From Sulfurimonas sp. (GTDB lineage Bacteria; Campylobacterota; Campylobacteria; Campylobacterales; Sulfurimonadaceae), in contig JAKFWK010000007.1 of the NCBI GenBank assembly GCA_021732045.1, positions 1 to 64,000 of the forward strand: a stretch of DNA of 64,000 nucleotides. The letters are read 5' to 3'. Positions within the stretch are counted from its first letter, which is position 1. The number at the start of each line of letters is the position of its first letter. The translations under genes were made by a program, and so were the position numbers. The notes under the pieces are model-generated. The model was not told the DNA's origin and searched no databases. It worked only from the letters and a program-made list of their open reading frames with translations. This document shows positions 28,524-38,749 of the stretch, piece after piece.

Positions 28524-30070
28524 TATTTTTTATATGCCACTTGATTACGACCATTTCTTTTGGCTGTATAGAGATACTCATCGGCTGACTTTAAAAGAGC
28601 CTGCAAGGATGTATGTCTTGCTCTCTCAGAGACTCCACAACTAACAGTAACTGCTATTCGCTCTCCCTTATACATGAAGTGAGCTTTTTGCACATGTTCT
28701 CTAACTTTTTCAGCAAAATTAGCTGCGCCTTTAGCATCTGTCTTGCTAAGAATCGCAATAAATTCCTCTCCGCCAAATCTTCCTACAATATCAACACTTC
28801 TTGTTAGATTTTTAAGCATCTTTGCAAAAGCAGTTAAAACAGCATCCCCAGCATCATGTCCATAGGTGTCATTTATGACTTTAAAGTGATCCAAATCAAA
28901 CATAATTATAGAAAAATCATGCCCATGTCGCCCATACTCGGCCTCTTTAATATTTATGAATTCATCCAAGGCTCTTTTATTATAAAGTTTTGTTAAAAAA
29001 TCTTCTCTTGACTCCTCTTTAGCGTTAAGAAGTTCGTTTTCAAGTGTCTCTATTTTTTTATTTAAAACTTTTACTTCTAGACTATGATTTCTTAAGTCTT
29101 TACTCAGATTTTGAGTATTTTCTTCCAGCGCCAAGGCAATAGTATATAATTTTTTATGCGCGGTATTAAAATTAGAATTGTCTTGTAAATTGTAAAGCTC
29201 TAGTTCGTTTTTAATTTTTTGTATCTCTACAGTTGAGCTGTCTGAACTCTCTATCATCTCAATAAGCCTAATAGAGGGCTTATCTAGTACGCCATCAAGA
29301 GACTCCAGCATCTCATTAACGCTCTGTTTGTCAAGCGCAATTCTAAGCGAGATTGCTGATTTTATCTCAGACTCAATATCTTTACTCTCTAAAATTCTTG
29401 GATTATCCTGAATCCTTTGGCTTAGATTTGCTATCTTGTCATTTACACTAGAGGCAATTGAGGGCACCAAGGATGAAACTAAAAGAGATGAGATTAAAGA
29501 TAGCTCAAGCGAATTCATATCCTTATTTACACTACTGAGTAATTTTAGATTTAATACGCTATTTTTAAGATCCTTGCTATCTATATCACCTAAAGTTTTT
29601 AGTTTCTGTAAAAATGAGTCATCGTATGTAGTTATGAAGTTAACCCAAAGCTGTCTATATTGATCTATCTCAGTCGCGGAAGCCTCTCTACTAAGAAGAT
29701 CAATACTCTTTCTAGCCAACTGCTCCGCTTCTTTATTGTGAAGAATCTCAACAACCTGAAGTACTCTTTTTGTAAAAACAGTTTGTGACTCTAAAAGCGT
29801 TGAACAGTGAGTTGGATTTGTACGGTTAAGCTTAGAGATTAAAAAGCGAGCGAGCTCAGAGATGGTTCTTATACTATATTTTTCTAGCTCTTTTTGAAAC
29901 TCTCTATTGAGTGTATTTTTAAGATTTTCAACAAGCATACAATCTTCAACGCGAACTCCAGCCTTAGTCGACTCTTTACAAAATGCGTCCATATAAGCAT
30001 CAGGAGTAAGCAACTTACCCTCATTTTCGAGTCTTTTAATTGCATTGTTTATAATAGCTTTAACGGTCAC
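28523..30070 (-). CDS. GGDEF diguanylate cyclase inside the leuS-folC operon
   Basis: About 515 residues, without membrane segments. The N-terminal two-thirds is helical and not recognisable, with a long coiled coil (~310-355) before the GGDEF domain (~360-515). The catalytic domain has DFLTKLYNKRAL, MFDLDHFKVINDTYGH, GRFGGEEF near residue 430 and an intact RxxD inhibitory site (RSVD). GTG at 30070 is chosen: AGGAG stands seven bases before it and it begins right after the lptE-like stop. An ATG 36 bp upstream would overlap that gene. It sits between translation and folate genes. Confidence 0.88.
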   Translation of the reverse strand: MTVKAIINNAIKRLENEGKLLTPDAYMDAFCKESTKAGVRVEDCMLVENLKNTLNREFQKELEKYSIRTISELARFLISKLNRTNPTHCSTLLESQTVFTKRVLQVVEILHNKEAEQLARKSIDLLSREASATEIDQYRQLWVNFITTYDDSFLQKLKTLGDIDSKDLKNSVLNLKLLSSVNKDMNSLELSLISSLLVSSLVPSIASSVNDKIANLSQRIQDNPRILESKDIESEIKSAISLRIALDKQSVNEMLESLDGVLDKPSIRLIEMIESSDSSTVEIQKIKNELELYNLQDNSNFNTAHKKLYTIALALEENTQNLSKDLRNHSLEVKVLNKKIETLENELLNAKEESREDFLTKLYNKRALDEFINIKEAEYGRHGHDFSIIMFDLDHFKVINDTYGHDAGDAVLTAFAKMLKNLTRSVDIVGRFGGEEFIAILSKTDAKGAANFAEKVREHVQKAHFMYKGERIAVTVSCGVSERARHTSLQALLKSADEYLYTAKRNGRNQVAYKK

Positions 30071-30074
30071 TGTA

Positions 30075-30605
30075 TCACTCCTCGTTCTTTTTGGCTCTTG
30101 CTCCATCTGCAGAAACTTTTGCTATAAAAGATTTGATTGCTCTTTGTGCAGAAAATTTTATAGCATCAAATCTCTCTTGATCAGTTATTAGCGCATTTTG
30201 TGCTATTGTAAAATCATAAAATCCTCTTAAGCTATACTCTTTACTCTCACCATTTTTAAGACTTTTAATCTTTAATATAAGATTCATTCTATAGCCTATA
30301 ACATAACCATTTTTATCATATACAATTGGCACATAACTAACACTGCCAACACTAACAACAAGATGAGTTGTTGACTCAGCTCTATCGACTAAAGATGTTT
30401 GAAAAACTTCTATCATCGCACTATCAATCGCATCTTTTATGATAACTGTATTTTCTGGATCTTGTGCAGAGATAATAACACTAGTACTTACTTTTTCACC
30501 TAAAACCCCGCGAGCGAACTTGGCACTTGGCTCATAGCCACAACCATCTATAAAAATCATTAAAAAAAATAGAACTAGAATTTTTTTTATGTAAAATATT
30601 TTCAA
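30075..30605 (-). CDS. LptE-like outer-membrane lipoprotein
   Basis: 176 residues. A lipoprotein signal peptide ends in IFIDGCGYEP, with Cys as the lipidated residue and the Gly-Tyr typical of LptE. The remainder alternates strands and two helices, as LptE does. LptE plugs LptD in lipopolysaccharide export. Support also comes from position next to leuS, matching the C. jejuni leuS-Cj1090c neighbourhood as I recall it; sequence alone gives moderate confidence. The start is TTG, six bases after an AAAGG that overlaps the end of leuS. Confidence 0.7.
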   Translation of the reverse strand: MKIFYIKKILVLFFLMIFIDGCGYEPSAKFARGVLGEKVSTSVIISAQDPENTVIIKDAIDSAMIEVFQTSLVDRAESTTHLVVSVGSVSYVPIVYDKNGYVIGYRMNLILKIKSLKNGESKEYSLRGFYDFTIAQNALITDQERFDAIKFSAQRAIKSFIAKVSADGARAKKNEE

Positions 30606-30607
30606 AA

Positions 30608-33058
30608 TTAACCTTTTACCACTAGATTAACCAACCTATTTGGAACAACTATCTCTTTTACTATAGTTTGGCCATCTAGCCACTTTGCGACACTCTCTTT
30701 TGCAAGACTAACTATCTCACCTTGCGCCGTATCTAGAGCGACTTCTATCTCTGCCCTTACTTTGCCATTAACGGAGACTCCAAGTATTATAGAGTCTTGC
30801 ATAAACACTTCATCCCTAATCTCTTGTTTTGTTAGGTTTTTCAAAGAGAAAAATCTACTGCTAATATCCCAACAGACATGCGGGATCACAGGTTCCATAA
30901 TTGAAGATAGTATCCAATACCCCTCGCTCCAGACATCAGAGTTGTTTTGAGTGTTTAGTGCATTCATAGCTTCCATAACACCAGCTATCATCGTGTTAAA
31001 TGTATACTTTTCTCTGTAAACATCATTTGCGCGAACCAGAGCTTCATACACTTTTTTTCTAGCAAATTTTTCCTCTTTAGATAGAGATGAGTGCTCTATC
31101 TGTGGAATCGTATTACACTTATAAACATTTGAACTTCTATCATAAAATCTTTTTATAAATTTAAATGCTCCCTCAACCGCACTATCATTCCACTCAAGTT
31201 CTTGTGTTGGAGGTGCAGCAAAAAGTATAAAAAGCCTTGCTGTGTCTGCACCATATTTCTCAATAATTGCATCAGGATCAACAGTATTGCCTTTTGATTT
31301 GCTCATTTTAGCGCCATCTTTTAGCACCATTCCTTGGGTCAAAAGCTTATCAAACGGCTCATCAAATTCTAAGTACCCCAAATCTCGAAATACTTTTGTA
31401 AAAAATCTTGCATAAAGAAGATGAAGTATCGCATGCTCTATACCGCCGATGTAATGGTCAACACCCATCCAGTACTCAATCTGCTCTTTAGAAAAAGCCT
31501 CTTTTTCCCAATTCTTTGGAGATGCACAAAAGCGCAAAAAGTACCATGAAGACTCAACAAATGTATCCATAGTATCTGTCTCACGAGTAGCATCCTCGCC
31601 ACACTGTGGGCATTTGCAGTGCTTCCATGATGGATGTTTTTCAAGCGGATTTCCCTCGCCAGTAATTACGATATCTTCAGGCAGAGCAATTGGAAGATTC
31701 TCTTTTTTCTCCATAACCAAACCACAATCATGACAGTGAACAAATGGAATCGGCGCACCCCAATATCTCTGGCGAGAGACTCCCCAATCTTTTAGTTTAT
31801 AGTTAGTTGTTTTTTTACCAATTTTTTCTGCTTCAAAATGCTCTATAATTTTAGCTTGAGCCTCTTTTGAGTTCATTCCACTAAACTCTGCTGAGTCAAA
31901 AAGCTCCCCAACTTCAGTAAATGCGATCTCACTATTAAGTTTGCCATTAAAAGGTTTGATAACTGGGCAAATCTCTAAATCGTACTTCTTAGCAAACTCA
32001 AAATCCCTATCATCGTGAGCAGGAACCGCCATAACAGCGCCACTTCCATAATCCATCAAAACAAAATTTGCACACCAAATAGGGATTTTTTTACCGGTTA
32101 GCGGATGCAAGACTTCAAGTCCAAGCGCCAAACCTGATTTCTCTTTTTGTCTATCTATTGACGAAGAACTTCTCATCTCTTTTATCTCAGAAATTGCATC
32201 AGCATCCAAACCAGCGTTTTCCATCAAATGAGAGATAATCGGATGCTCAGGGGCAAGAGCGGCGTAACTAACACCATATATAGTATCTGGTCTTGTTGTA
32301 AAAACATCAAAACCATCAAATTTTCCGTCCAATTTTGCTTTTGAAGCTTCATCAAAAAAGAGATCAAATGATAAGCCGTTTGATTTACCTATCCAGTTCT
32401 CTTGCATAGTAAGCACTTGTTTTGGCCAACCACCCTCAAGTTTTGACAAATCACTCAGTAACTCATCGCCATATTGCGTAATCTTAAAATAGTACTGATT
32501 CATATCTTTTTTAGTTATCTGAGTATCGCATCTCCAGCATCCGCCATCAATAACCTGTTCATTTGCCAAAACTGTATGACAGCTAGGGCACCAATTTAAA
32601 AACCCTTTTTTACGATACAGAAGCCCTTTTTCAAACATATCTATAATAAAACCCTGCTCAAACTTAGTATAAAGCTCATCACTTGTTGCAAGTTCTCGTT
32701 CTTTTGAAAATGAAAATCCAAGCGATTTAAACTCACTCTTCATGTAGTCTATATTGTCATAAGTCCATTTTTTTGGGTGTGAGCCATTTTTTATAGCTGC
32801 GTTCTCAGCGGGCATTCCAAAACTATCAAATCCTATTGGGTGAAGAACATTAAATCCTTGCTGCCTATAATATCTAGCAAAAGAGTCACTTAGCGTATAG
32901 TTTCTAACATGTCCCATATGAAGTCGTCCACTTGGAAATGGGAACATACTCAATATGTATTTTTTCTCTTTTGTAAAATCTTCACTTGGCTCAAAACTCC
33001 TATTTTTTAGCCAATAATCTTGCCACTCTCTCTCTACTGTTTTTGAACTATATTCCAA
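30608..33058 (-). CDS. leuS: Leucyl-tRNA synthetase
   Basis: 816-residue class I synthetase charging tRNA-Leu. HIGH appears as [14 protein letters not shown] (~40-55), KMSKS as [15 protein letters not shown] (~575-590). The CP1 editing domain contains [14 protein letters not shown] zinc-like cluster with CPSCH and CWRC lies near 160-180, and a second CHDC/CPQC near 420-450. The start is TTG with AGGAG seven bases upstream. First gene of the leuS-lptE-GGDEF-folC-mfd run. Confidence 0.97.
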   Translation of the reverse strand: MEYSSKTVEREWQDYWLKNRSFEPSEDFTKEKKYILSMFPFPSGRLHMGHVRNYTLSDSFARYYRQQGFNVLHPIGFDSFGMPAENAAIKNGSHPKKWTYDNIDYMKSEFKSLGFSFSKERELATSDELYTKFEQGFIIDMFEKGLLYRKKGFLNWCPSCHTVLANEQVIDGGCWRCDTQITKKDMNQYYFKITQYGDELLSDLSKLEGGWPKQVLTMQENWIGKSNGLSFDLFFDEASKAKLDGKFDGFDVFTTRPDTIYGVSYAALAPEHPIISHLMENAGLDADAISEIKEMRSSSSIDRQKEKSGLALGLEVLHPLTGKKIPIWCANFVLMDYGSGAVMAVPAHDDRDFEFAKKYDLEICPVIKPFNGKLNSEIAFTEVGELFDSAEFSGMNSKEAQAKIIEHFEAEKIGKKTTNYKLKDWGVSRQRYWGAPIPFVHCHDCGLVMEKKENLPIALPEDIVITGEGNPLEKHPSWKHCKCPQCGEDATRETDTMDTFVESSWYFLRFCASPKNWEKEAFSKEQIEYWMGVDHYIGGIEHAILHLLYARFFTKVFRDLGYLEFDEPFDKLLTQGMVLKDGAKMSKSKGNTVDPDAIIEKYGADTARLFILFAAPPTQELEWNDSAVEGAFKFIKRFYDRSSNVYKCNTIPQIEHSSLSKEEKFARKKVYEALVRANDVYREKYTFNTMIAGVMEAMNALNTQNNSDVWSEGYWILSSIMEPVIPHVCWDISSRFFSLKNLTKQEIRDEVFMQDSIILGVSVNGKVRAEIEVALDTAQGEIVSLAKESVAKWLDGQTIVKEIVVPNRLVNLVVKG

Positions 33059-33399
33059 ACTTTTCTCCTAAAACTTAATCTACTACTTTTTATAAATTAT
33101 TACCAATAAAAAACTTCTTATAAATGTTTAATATAACTACCAAGATTATACAAAAAATATCTTAAGCAGTGACTGAAATACGGTGTCTACGACTTATCTA
33201 TAAATACTCCAAAAAAAGAATATTTCACCATTATAAAATAGAGTTTAAATAAAAAAAATAACCTGTATAAAATTATGAATAAATTACTATTTTTTAAATA
33301 TATTTTTAAGGTTTGCGAGTTATAATTCCGCAGACTTTACTTTATGTTATTAATTTAATAACCATAAAGAGAGAGAAATAACAAAAAAAAGGAAATAAA
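33059..33399. other. Divergent intergenic region leuS / small lipoprotein
   Basis: 341 bp without a gene, very AT-rich. It must carry promoters for leuS (minus) and the lipoprotein (plus). Only the plus-strand -10 at 33321-33326 is convincing; nothing else is recognisable. Confidence 0.6.
33321..33326 (+). promoter_or_regulatory. -10 element of the lipoprotein gene
   Basis: Perfect TATAAT preceded by TGCGAGT. It lies 74 bases before the start codon, giving a leader of about 65 nt. No clear -35, which is normal for Campylobacterota sigma-70 promoters. Confidence 0.55.
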
Positions 33400-33630
33400 A
33401 TGAAAAAAGTTTTATTCACGGCTCTTTTAGCATTAGGTTTAGTTGCATCATTCACAGGTTGTGAGAAAAAAGAGGCTCCTGTTGAAGCTCCTGTTGAAAC
33501 TCCAGCTCCAGCTGCAGAAGCTACTCCAGCTCCAGCTCCAGAAGCTGCTCCAGTTGATGCTGCTGCAACTCCAGCTCCAGATGCTGCTGCAACTCCAGCT
33601 CCAGAAGCTGCTGCAACTCCAGCTAAATAA
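33400..33630 (+). CDS. Small Ala/Pro-rich lipoprotein
   Basis: 76 residues. The signal peptide MKKVLFTALLALGLVASFTG ends at a lipobox-like FTGC, so Cys20 is probably lipidated. The mature chain is a low-complexity Ala/Pro/Glu string with an eight-residue repeat (D/E-AAATPAP/K). No family recognised. It may be a spacer or anchor in the periplasm. AAAAGGAAAT precedes the ATG, its promoter is close to consensus and a strong terminator follows, so expression is probably high. It parallels the small exported protein at 2744-2983. Confidence 0.78.
   Translation: MKKVLFTALLALGLVASFTGCEKKEAPVEAPVETPAPAAEATPAPAPEAAPVDAAATPAPDAAATPAPEAAATPAK
33556..33627 (+). repeat. Three 24-bp tandem repeats in the lipoprotein gene
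   Basis: Units at 33556-33579, 33580-33603 and 33604-33627. The first two are identical; the third differs at its ends. Each codes for eight residues, so copy-number change would keep the frame. Confidence 0.9.
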
Positions 33631-33638
33631 TTTCTCTT

Positions 33639-33661
33639 CTTTACACCTTTTTGGTGTAAAG
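33639..33661. terminator. Terminator after the small lipoprotein
   Basis: Nine-pair stem (33639-33647 with 33653-33661) around five T residues, starting nine bases after the stop. T-rich on the plus side only weakly. Confidence 0.7.
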
Positions 33662-33779
33662 AGAATTTCTTCACATAATCATTTTAATTTCACAGCAGAT
33701 TATTATATTTCACAAAAACAGTACTATATAGATAAACTAGAAAATATTTTATAGTAAATCTACTTTAGTTATAGACACT

Positions 33780-34430
33780 CTATACTTTTTTACTAAGCGC
33801 CTCTATATGGTTGCTGTCACCTAAAACAACTAAAATATCACCTTTTTCTAAAATATCATTATTCTCAAATGATGTATGCCAAACTCCCTGATGCTTATAG
33901 GCGATAGGTTTTACATTAAACTCGGTTTCAAAAACAGGAGATAAAATTGAGATTCCAATCCAAAAAGATGGAACATTCATTTTTGCCAACTTCATAGTAA
34001 TAGATAGATCTATTGTCTCGTAGTGCATATTTTTTACCATTTTTTTAACAAGTTTTTTTGCAGATTCCATCTCAGGGTAGATAATCTTTGCGGCCCCTAG
34101 TTTTGCTAAAATTTGACCATGCACTGGAGTGATTGCCTTTGCTACAACAGTTTCTATTTTAAGCTCTTTTAGTGCCATAACAGTTAAAATACTTGATTCA
34201 ATATTCTCACCTATACTAACAACAGCCACATCAACCTGATCTATTCCGGCTTCACGCAGTGCGCGAATATCAGTTGAATCAAGCATTATTGCTTCTTGAA
34301 CATACTCATTTATATCGCGAACTTTTTCTTCATCATGATCAACAGCAATAACATTTAACCCCTGCTGCGCCAACCCTTTCGCAACATTAAATCCAAATTT
34401 TCCTAACCCTACAATTGCATAATTACTCAT
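33780..34430 (-). CDS. ktrA: KtrA/TrkA-type potassium channel regulatory subunit
   Basis: 216 residues: an RCK domain with a Rossmann fold (AIVGLGKFGFNVAKGL, acidic end of strand 2 at VDHDEE) and a C-terminal TrkA_C domain (~140-216). It binds nucleotides on the cytoplasmic face and gates the membrane subunit encoded immediately before it; the start codon overlaps that gene's stop (ATGA). The single-RCK length is KtrA-like rather than E. coli TrkA (two RCK copies). Confidence 0.92.
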   Translation of the reverse strand: MSNYAIVGLGKFGFNVAKGLAQQGLNVIAVDHDEEKVRDINEYVQEAIMLDSTDIRALREAGIDQVDVAVVSIGENIESSILTVMALKELKIETVVAKAITPVHGQILAKLGAAKIIYPEMESAKKLVKKMVKNMHYETIDLSITMKLAKMNVPSFWIGISILSPVFETEFNVKPIAYKHQGVWHTSFENNDILEKGDILVVLGDSNHIEALSKKV

Positions 34431-35755
34431 AGTATTACTTTTCCTTCTGCATATTTTATTCTACTCTCAACAGCTTTTCCAACAATTGCTATTGTAAAAG
34501 CAAAAACACCTATTCTTCCCATTAGCATTAAGAAAATTATGTTAAATTTTCCAAAATCACTAAAAAGAGCACTAAGACTTAAAACCCCGCCATCCCCAGT
34601 TGAAATACCAACTGTACCAAAAGCAGAACATGCCTCAAACAGTATCTTTAAAAATGGAGCACTCTCAATCTCTGAAAGAAACACAGAGGAAGCGACAACA
34701 TAAAAAGAAGCTACAAAAACAATCGCGTATGATTTATTAATCTGAAATGCAGAAATTGAGCGATGAAAAATTCTTGCATTTTTATCTCCACGAAGTGTAA
34801 ACCAGACTCCAAGCGCAGACAGAGCAAACGCCGTTGTTTTAATACCGCCAGCCGTACCACCAGGACTTCCTCCAATCATCATAAAAAATGTTGCAAAAAA
34901 CAGATTTGGGTCTCGCAGTGTTGAAAAATCTATCGTATTAAAACCAGCTGTCCTGTAGTTAACGGATGTAAACCAAGCTGAGAGCATCTTATCTTTTAGA
35001 CTCATTGAACCAAAAGATGCAGGGTTACTCCACTCCAAAGATAGCACTATAGCCATCCCAATTAAAATCAAAAAAAGTGTAGTATAAAGAACAATTTTTG
35101 TGTGCGTTGAGAGACGAACAACTTCTTTTTTGTAGTAATGAAAAAGCTCTTGAAGAACAATGTAACCAATACCGCCGAGAATAATCAAAAATGGAATCAC
35201 CAGATTGATAATGGTATCGCCACGATAGTTCATTAGATTATTACTAAAAAGTGAGAAACCGGCATTATTAAAAGCTGATATAGAGTGAAAAAAACCAAAC
35301 CAGAGAGCTTTTCCTAGTGGCATATCAGCAAGAAAGCGCAATGCAAGAATTATAGCACCTGCAAATTCTATAAAGAAAACAAAATAGAAAACAATTTTTA
35401 AAAATCTAACTAAACCATCCATGGCTGGATAGTTTAGCGACTCTTTTAGTATTAAACGGTCTCTATGGTCAACTTTTTTTCGTCTAATTACTGCAAAAAA
35501 TGTAACAGCAGACATGTATCCAAGTCCACCAATTTGAATCAATACCAAAATAACCATATGCCCAAAAGATGTAAAATCAACGGGTGTATCTTTTACAATA
35601 AGTCCCGTTACACAAACCGCGGATGTTGAAGTAAAGATTGCATCAACAAAAGAGAGATGTCCATTGTGTGCGAACGGCATAGATAGCAGTATTGCTCCAA
35701 TAGCTATGAGAACAACAAAGCTTAAAATAATAATTTTTATTTCACGAGAATGCAC
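34427..35755 (-). CDS. ktrB: KtrB/TrkH-type potassium transporter
   Basis: 442-residue inner-membrane protein with the four M1-P-M2-like repeats of the Trk/Ktr/HKT family. Selectivity loops are visible around SAVCVTGLIV, SAFNNAGFSL, VNYRTAGFNT and AFGTVGISTGD, each with its Gly. It takes up potassium driven by ion gradients. The start is GTG with AAAAGG about nine bases upstream. An 80-bp gap separates it from secF, so the pair may have its own promoter. Confidence 0.93.
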   Translation of the reverse strand: MHSREIKIIILSFVVLIAIGAILLSMPFAHNGHLSFVDAIFTSTSAVCVTGLIVKDTPVDFTSFGHMVILVLIQIGGLGYMSAVTFFAVIRRKKVDHRDRLILKESLNYPAMDGLVRFLKIVFYFVFFIEFAGAIILALRFLADMPLGKALWFGFFHSISAFNNAGFSLFSNNLMNYRGDTIINLVIPFLIILGGIGYIVLQELFHYYKKEVVRLSTHTKIVLYTTLFLILIGMAIVLSLEWSNPASFGSMSLKDKMLSAWFTSVNYRTAGFNTIDFSTLRDPNLFFATFFMMIGGSPGGTAGGIKTTAFALSALGVWFTLRGDKNARIFHRSISAFQINKSYAIVFVASFYVVASSVFLSEIESAPFLKILFEACSAFGTVGISTGDGGVLSLSALFSDFGKFNIIFLMLMGRIGVFAFTIAIVGKAVESRIKYAEGKVIL

Positions 35756-35835
35756 AAATTAGCCTTTTTTGGCAATTTAAAATCATCATATTTACTTAAA
35801 AACAGATATGACAAAAAGAGAAAATAGCCTCAAGA

Positions 35836-36807
35836 CTATATTACTCCTGACTCAAACTGATCGCGCATTCTTTGCTTTTCAGCTATATTTTTCATTTTAT
35901 CGGCCATTTTTTGACGATAAGAAGATACACTAAATCCAGTCCATACAACAAGTTGTGCAGCCACAAAAATCGAACTATATGTTCCAATAATTACCCCGAT
36001 AAGCATTGGGAAACTAAAGCCATACATAATATCTCCACCAAAAATGAAAAGTGTTAGCACAACGAAAAATACCGTCAATGAAGTGAGTGTTGTTCGCGAT
36101 TGTGTACGCGAAACTGCTTCGTTAATAATTGTAACAAAATCACTCTCTTTAGACTCTTCAATATATTCACGCACCCTGTCATAAACGATAATAGTATCAT
36201 GAATTGAATAGCTTAAAATCATAAGCAGTGCTGCAACACTCTCTATATTAAAATCAACTTCAAAGTATGAAACAAACCCAAAAGTAATAATAATATCATG
36301 AACGATTGCAATAATAGCCGCTATGGCAAAACGCCATTCATAACGGAATGTTACTGTCGCCATAATAGCAAGCAGTGTTAATAAAAATGCGGTCAATCCT
36401 TTAACACGCAACTCATCACCTATTTTTGGACCAACCATATCAACACGGCGAATCTCAAACTCACCAGTATCTTTTAAAATTTCCTTGGTGGTATCACCTA
36501 TATCATTAGTTACACCTACTGTTGATGATGCCGTTTTTATAACAATCTCTTGTGGCGAACCAAATTCACTTACACTTGCATGTTCAAAAAGTTTACTCTT
36601 TTTAAGGCTTTCACGCACTTTTTCAATAGGAGCATTTTGAGTATATTTTACCTGAACAACCGTTCCGCCAGTAAAATCAATACCAAATGAAAAACCTTTT
36701 ATTGCAATAATGGCAATTGCAGCAAAAAAAAGAACAAAAGATGCAACAAAAAAAATCTTTCCCTTTCCTAGAAAATTATAAACTTTATCTTCTTTAAAAA
36801 GTTCCAT
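35836..36807 (-). CDS. secF: SecF, protein-export membrane subunit
   Basis: 323 residues. SecF works with SecD to pull proteins through SecYEG using the proton gradient. One transmembrane helix near the N-terminus, the conserved FSFGIDFTGGTVVQV, a periplasmic domain, then five helices with VHDIIITFGF and SIHDTIIVYDRVRE. The ATG at 36807 is chosen because AAGGAGC lies seven bases upstream; an in-frame start 36 bp earlier would overlap secD. Two bases separate it from secD. Confidence 0.96.
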   Translation of the reverse strand: MELFKEDKVYNFLGKGKIFFVASFVLFFAAIAIIAIKGFSFGIDFTGGTVVQVKYTQNAPIEKVRESLKKSKLFEHASVSEFGSPQEIVIKTASSTVGVTNDIGDTTKEILKDTGEFEIRRVDMVGPKIGDELRVKGLTAFLLTLLAIMATVTFRYEWRFAIAAIIAIVHDIIITFGFVSYFEVDFNIESVAALLMILSYSIHDTIIVYDRVREYIEESKESDFVTIINEAVSRTQSRTTLTSLTVFFVVLTLFIFGGDIMYGFSFPMLIGVIIGTYSSIFVAAQLVVWTGFSVSSYRQKMADKMKNIAEKQRMRDQFESGVI

Positions 36808-36809
36808 AA

Positions 36810-38387
36810 TTATGCTCCTTTTCTTCGTGACATACCAAACCACAATGTGTAGTTTTTATTTTTTTCTATACGACTTGTGAATAAATCATACACACCGTGT
36901 GTACCAATAATTGCTGTTATCATTGATGCTATAATTCCTAAACTAAGTGCAACAGCAAATCCTTGAATAGCGCCAGTTCCATAAACATAAAGAATAGTAC
37001 ACGCCAAAATTTGTGTTATGTTTGAATCTAAAATTGCACGCATTGCCTTTTGATACCCTTCCGTAATCGCTCGTCCAGCAGGAATCTTAGCGCGTAATCC
37101 TTCACGAATCCGCTCATTGATAATGATATTTGCATCTACTGCCAATCCTATATGTAAAACAATACCTGCCATTCCCGGCAAAGTCAAAGTTGCACCCAAC
37201 AGAGACATCATTCCTAAGATAATAAAAAGATTGACTATAACTGCGAAATTAGCAATTACTCCAGCAAGTCCATAATAAAACATCATAAAAAGAATAACAA
37301 GCCCAAATCCACTAGCTAAAGCAAGAAGTGATGCATGAATACTATCTGCTCCTAAACTAGGGCCAACTGAGCGTTTTTCAAGTAGATAAATCGGTGCTAA
37401 AAGTGATCCTGAACGAAGGGCAATTGATAGATCTTTTGCTTCCTCAATTGTGTAGTTACCAGAAATCTGACCGCTTCCGCCACCAATTCTCTCATTTATT
37501 ACGGGAGCAGAGTAAACTTTCCCATCCAAAACTACCGCTAAATGTTTTCCTACGCTCTTGCCAGTAAAGTCGCCAAATATCTCAGCACCCTCTGCGTTTA
37601 AGGAAAAATTTATCAGAGGGCGATTATTTTGATCAAAACCAACATGAGCATCTGTTAACATCGTGCCATCTAAGATTGGGATATCATGAACTAGATGTTT
37701 AATCTTTGGATTTTGAGCATCTTCTAGTATCACATCCGCGTACGAAGCAGCATCTGCGTCGCTCATGCTAAAAACACGAGCAGCTCTATCTTCATCAACC
37801 GCCATAAGCTCTAATTTTGCCGCACGAGAGATTAGCTCTCTTGCTCTTTGCTCATCTTCTTGAGTTTTTATTCCAGCTAGCTCTACAAGGATTTTATCCT
37901 CACCCTGTTTTGCAACAATCGGCTCAGACAAACCAAACTGATCAAGTCTGTTTCTTATGGTCTCTATTGCTTGGGAGATTGCTTGTTGCTCTGTCCTTAG
38001 CACCTCTTCTTTGCTTAGCGTAACAGAGACCTTTCCGCCATCAACAGCTACTACTGTTCCCGTTATTGCCGAAATATATGCTTTAACATCTTTAGCTGTC
38101 TCTTGGTCTAACAGAGTAAAAGAGACACTACTCTCATCAAAAGAGAACTCATCTATTAAGATATCTTTTTTTTCACTGTAGTGTTTAATACTTGAAGCGA
38201 TTGACTTTATACGAGACTTTACAGCTTCTTCTGTTTTTACACCGAGAAGCATATGCAAACCACCCTGAAGATCAAGTCCTAGAGTTATTTTTTTGCCACT
38301 ATCTAGCTGCAGCAGCGTTGGTGCCGAATAGAAGATACCAAATAATATGGCTACAACGAAAATAACAATACGATAACTAAATTTCAT
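36810..38387 (-). CDS. secD: SecD, protein-export membrane subunit
   Basis: About 525 residues. N-terminal helix, then LGLDLQGGLHMLLGV, the large periplasmic P1 domain (~50-335), and six C-terminal helices containing VDANIIINERIREGLR and GFAVALSLGIIASM. It forms the SecDF complex with the next gene. The ATG at 38387 overlaps yajC by 11 bp; a TTG at 38405 with GAGG close upstream is the alternative and would add six residues. Confidence 0.96.
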   Translation of the reverse strand: MKFSYRIVIFVVAILFGIFYSAPTLLQLDSGKKITLGLDLQGGLHMLLGVKTEEAVKSRIKSIASSIKHYSEKKDILIDEFSFDESSVSFTLLDQETAKDVKAYISAITGTVVAVDGGKVSVTLSKEEVLRTEQQAISQAIETIRNRLDQFGLSEPIVAKQGEDKILVELAGIKTQEDEQRARELISRAAKLELMAVDEDRAARVFSMSDADAASYADVILEDAQNPKIKHLVHDIPILDGTMLTDAHVGFDQNNRPLINFSLNAEGAEIFGDFTGKSVGKHLAVVLDGKVYSAPVINERIGGGSGQISGNYTIEEAKDLSIALRSGSLLAPIYLLEKRSVGPSLGADSIHASLLALASGFGLVILFMMFYYGLAGVIANFAVIVNLFIILGMMSLLGATLTLPGMAGIVLHIGLAVDANIIINERIREGLRAKIPAGRAITEGYQKAMRAILDSNITQILACTILYVYGTGAIQGFAVALSLGIIASMITAIIGTHGVYDLFTSRIEKNKNYTLWFGMSRRKGA

Positions 38388-38643
38388 TTTCGTACTTTCT
38401 AGCAACCGCCTCTTTGGTTAATTTTACTATAGTATCTTCATTTATTTTTACACTCAGATATTTCTCTTCCACCTTGTAAACATCCACGATAAGACCGCCA
38501 GCAGTTATAATTTTATCACCTTTTTTAAGCGAGTCAATCATCTCTTTTCTTTTTTTTGTCTCTTGCTGCTGTGGGCGAAAAACCAAAAAGTACATAATTA
38601 TGATTAGTATAACAAACGGTAGTAGTGATTTTAAAATTTCCAT
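38377..38643 (-). CDS. yajC: YajC, Sec accessory subunit
   Basis: 88 residues: one N-terminal transmembrane helix (LLPFVILIIIMYFLVFRPQQ, the FRPQ end being the family mark) and a small cytoplasmic domain with GDKIITAGGLIVDV. It associates with SecDF. The ATG at 38643 gives the family length; AAAGGAAA is 9-16 bases upstream. First gene of yajC-secD-secF. Confidence 0.93.
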   Translation of the reverse strand: MEILKSLLPFVILIIIMYFLVFRPQQQETKKRKEMIDSLKKGDKIITAGGLIVDVYKVEEKYLSVKINEDTIVKLTKEAVARKYENEI

Positions 38644-38714
38644 GCGAGGCGGTTTCCTTTGAATAAATTGCGGCAATTATACAAAAAATATATTAATAGC
38701 AGATTGAAGAGTGA

Positions 38715-38720
38715 TATAAT
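38715..38720 (+). promoter_or_regulatory. -10 element upstream of lnt
   Basis: TATAAT in the 106-bp divergent region between yajC and lnt, 30 bases before the lnt start. Confidence 0.5.
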
Positions 38721-38749
38721 CTCAAACCAAAAAATAGGGCAACAAAATT

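Noticed and set aside
33342..33674. 110-codon frame on the minus strand across the Ala/Pro lipoprotein gene
   Set aside because: It is the reverse reading of the GCT/CCA repeats (Gly/Ala-rich); the plus frame has a signal peptide, promoter, ribosome binding site and terminator.
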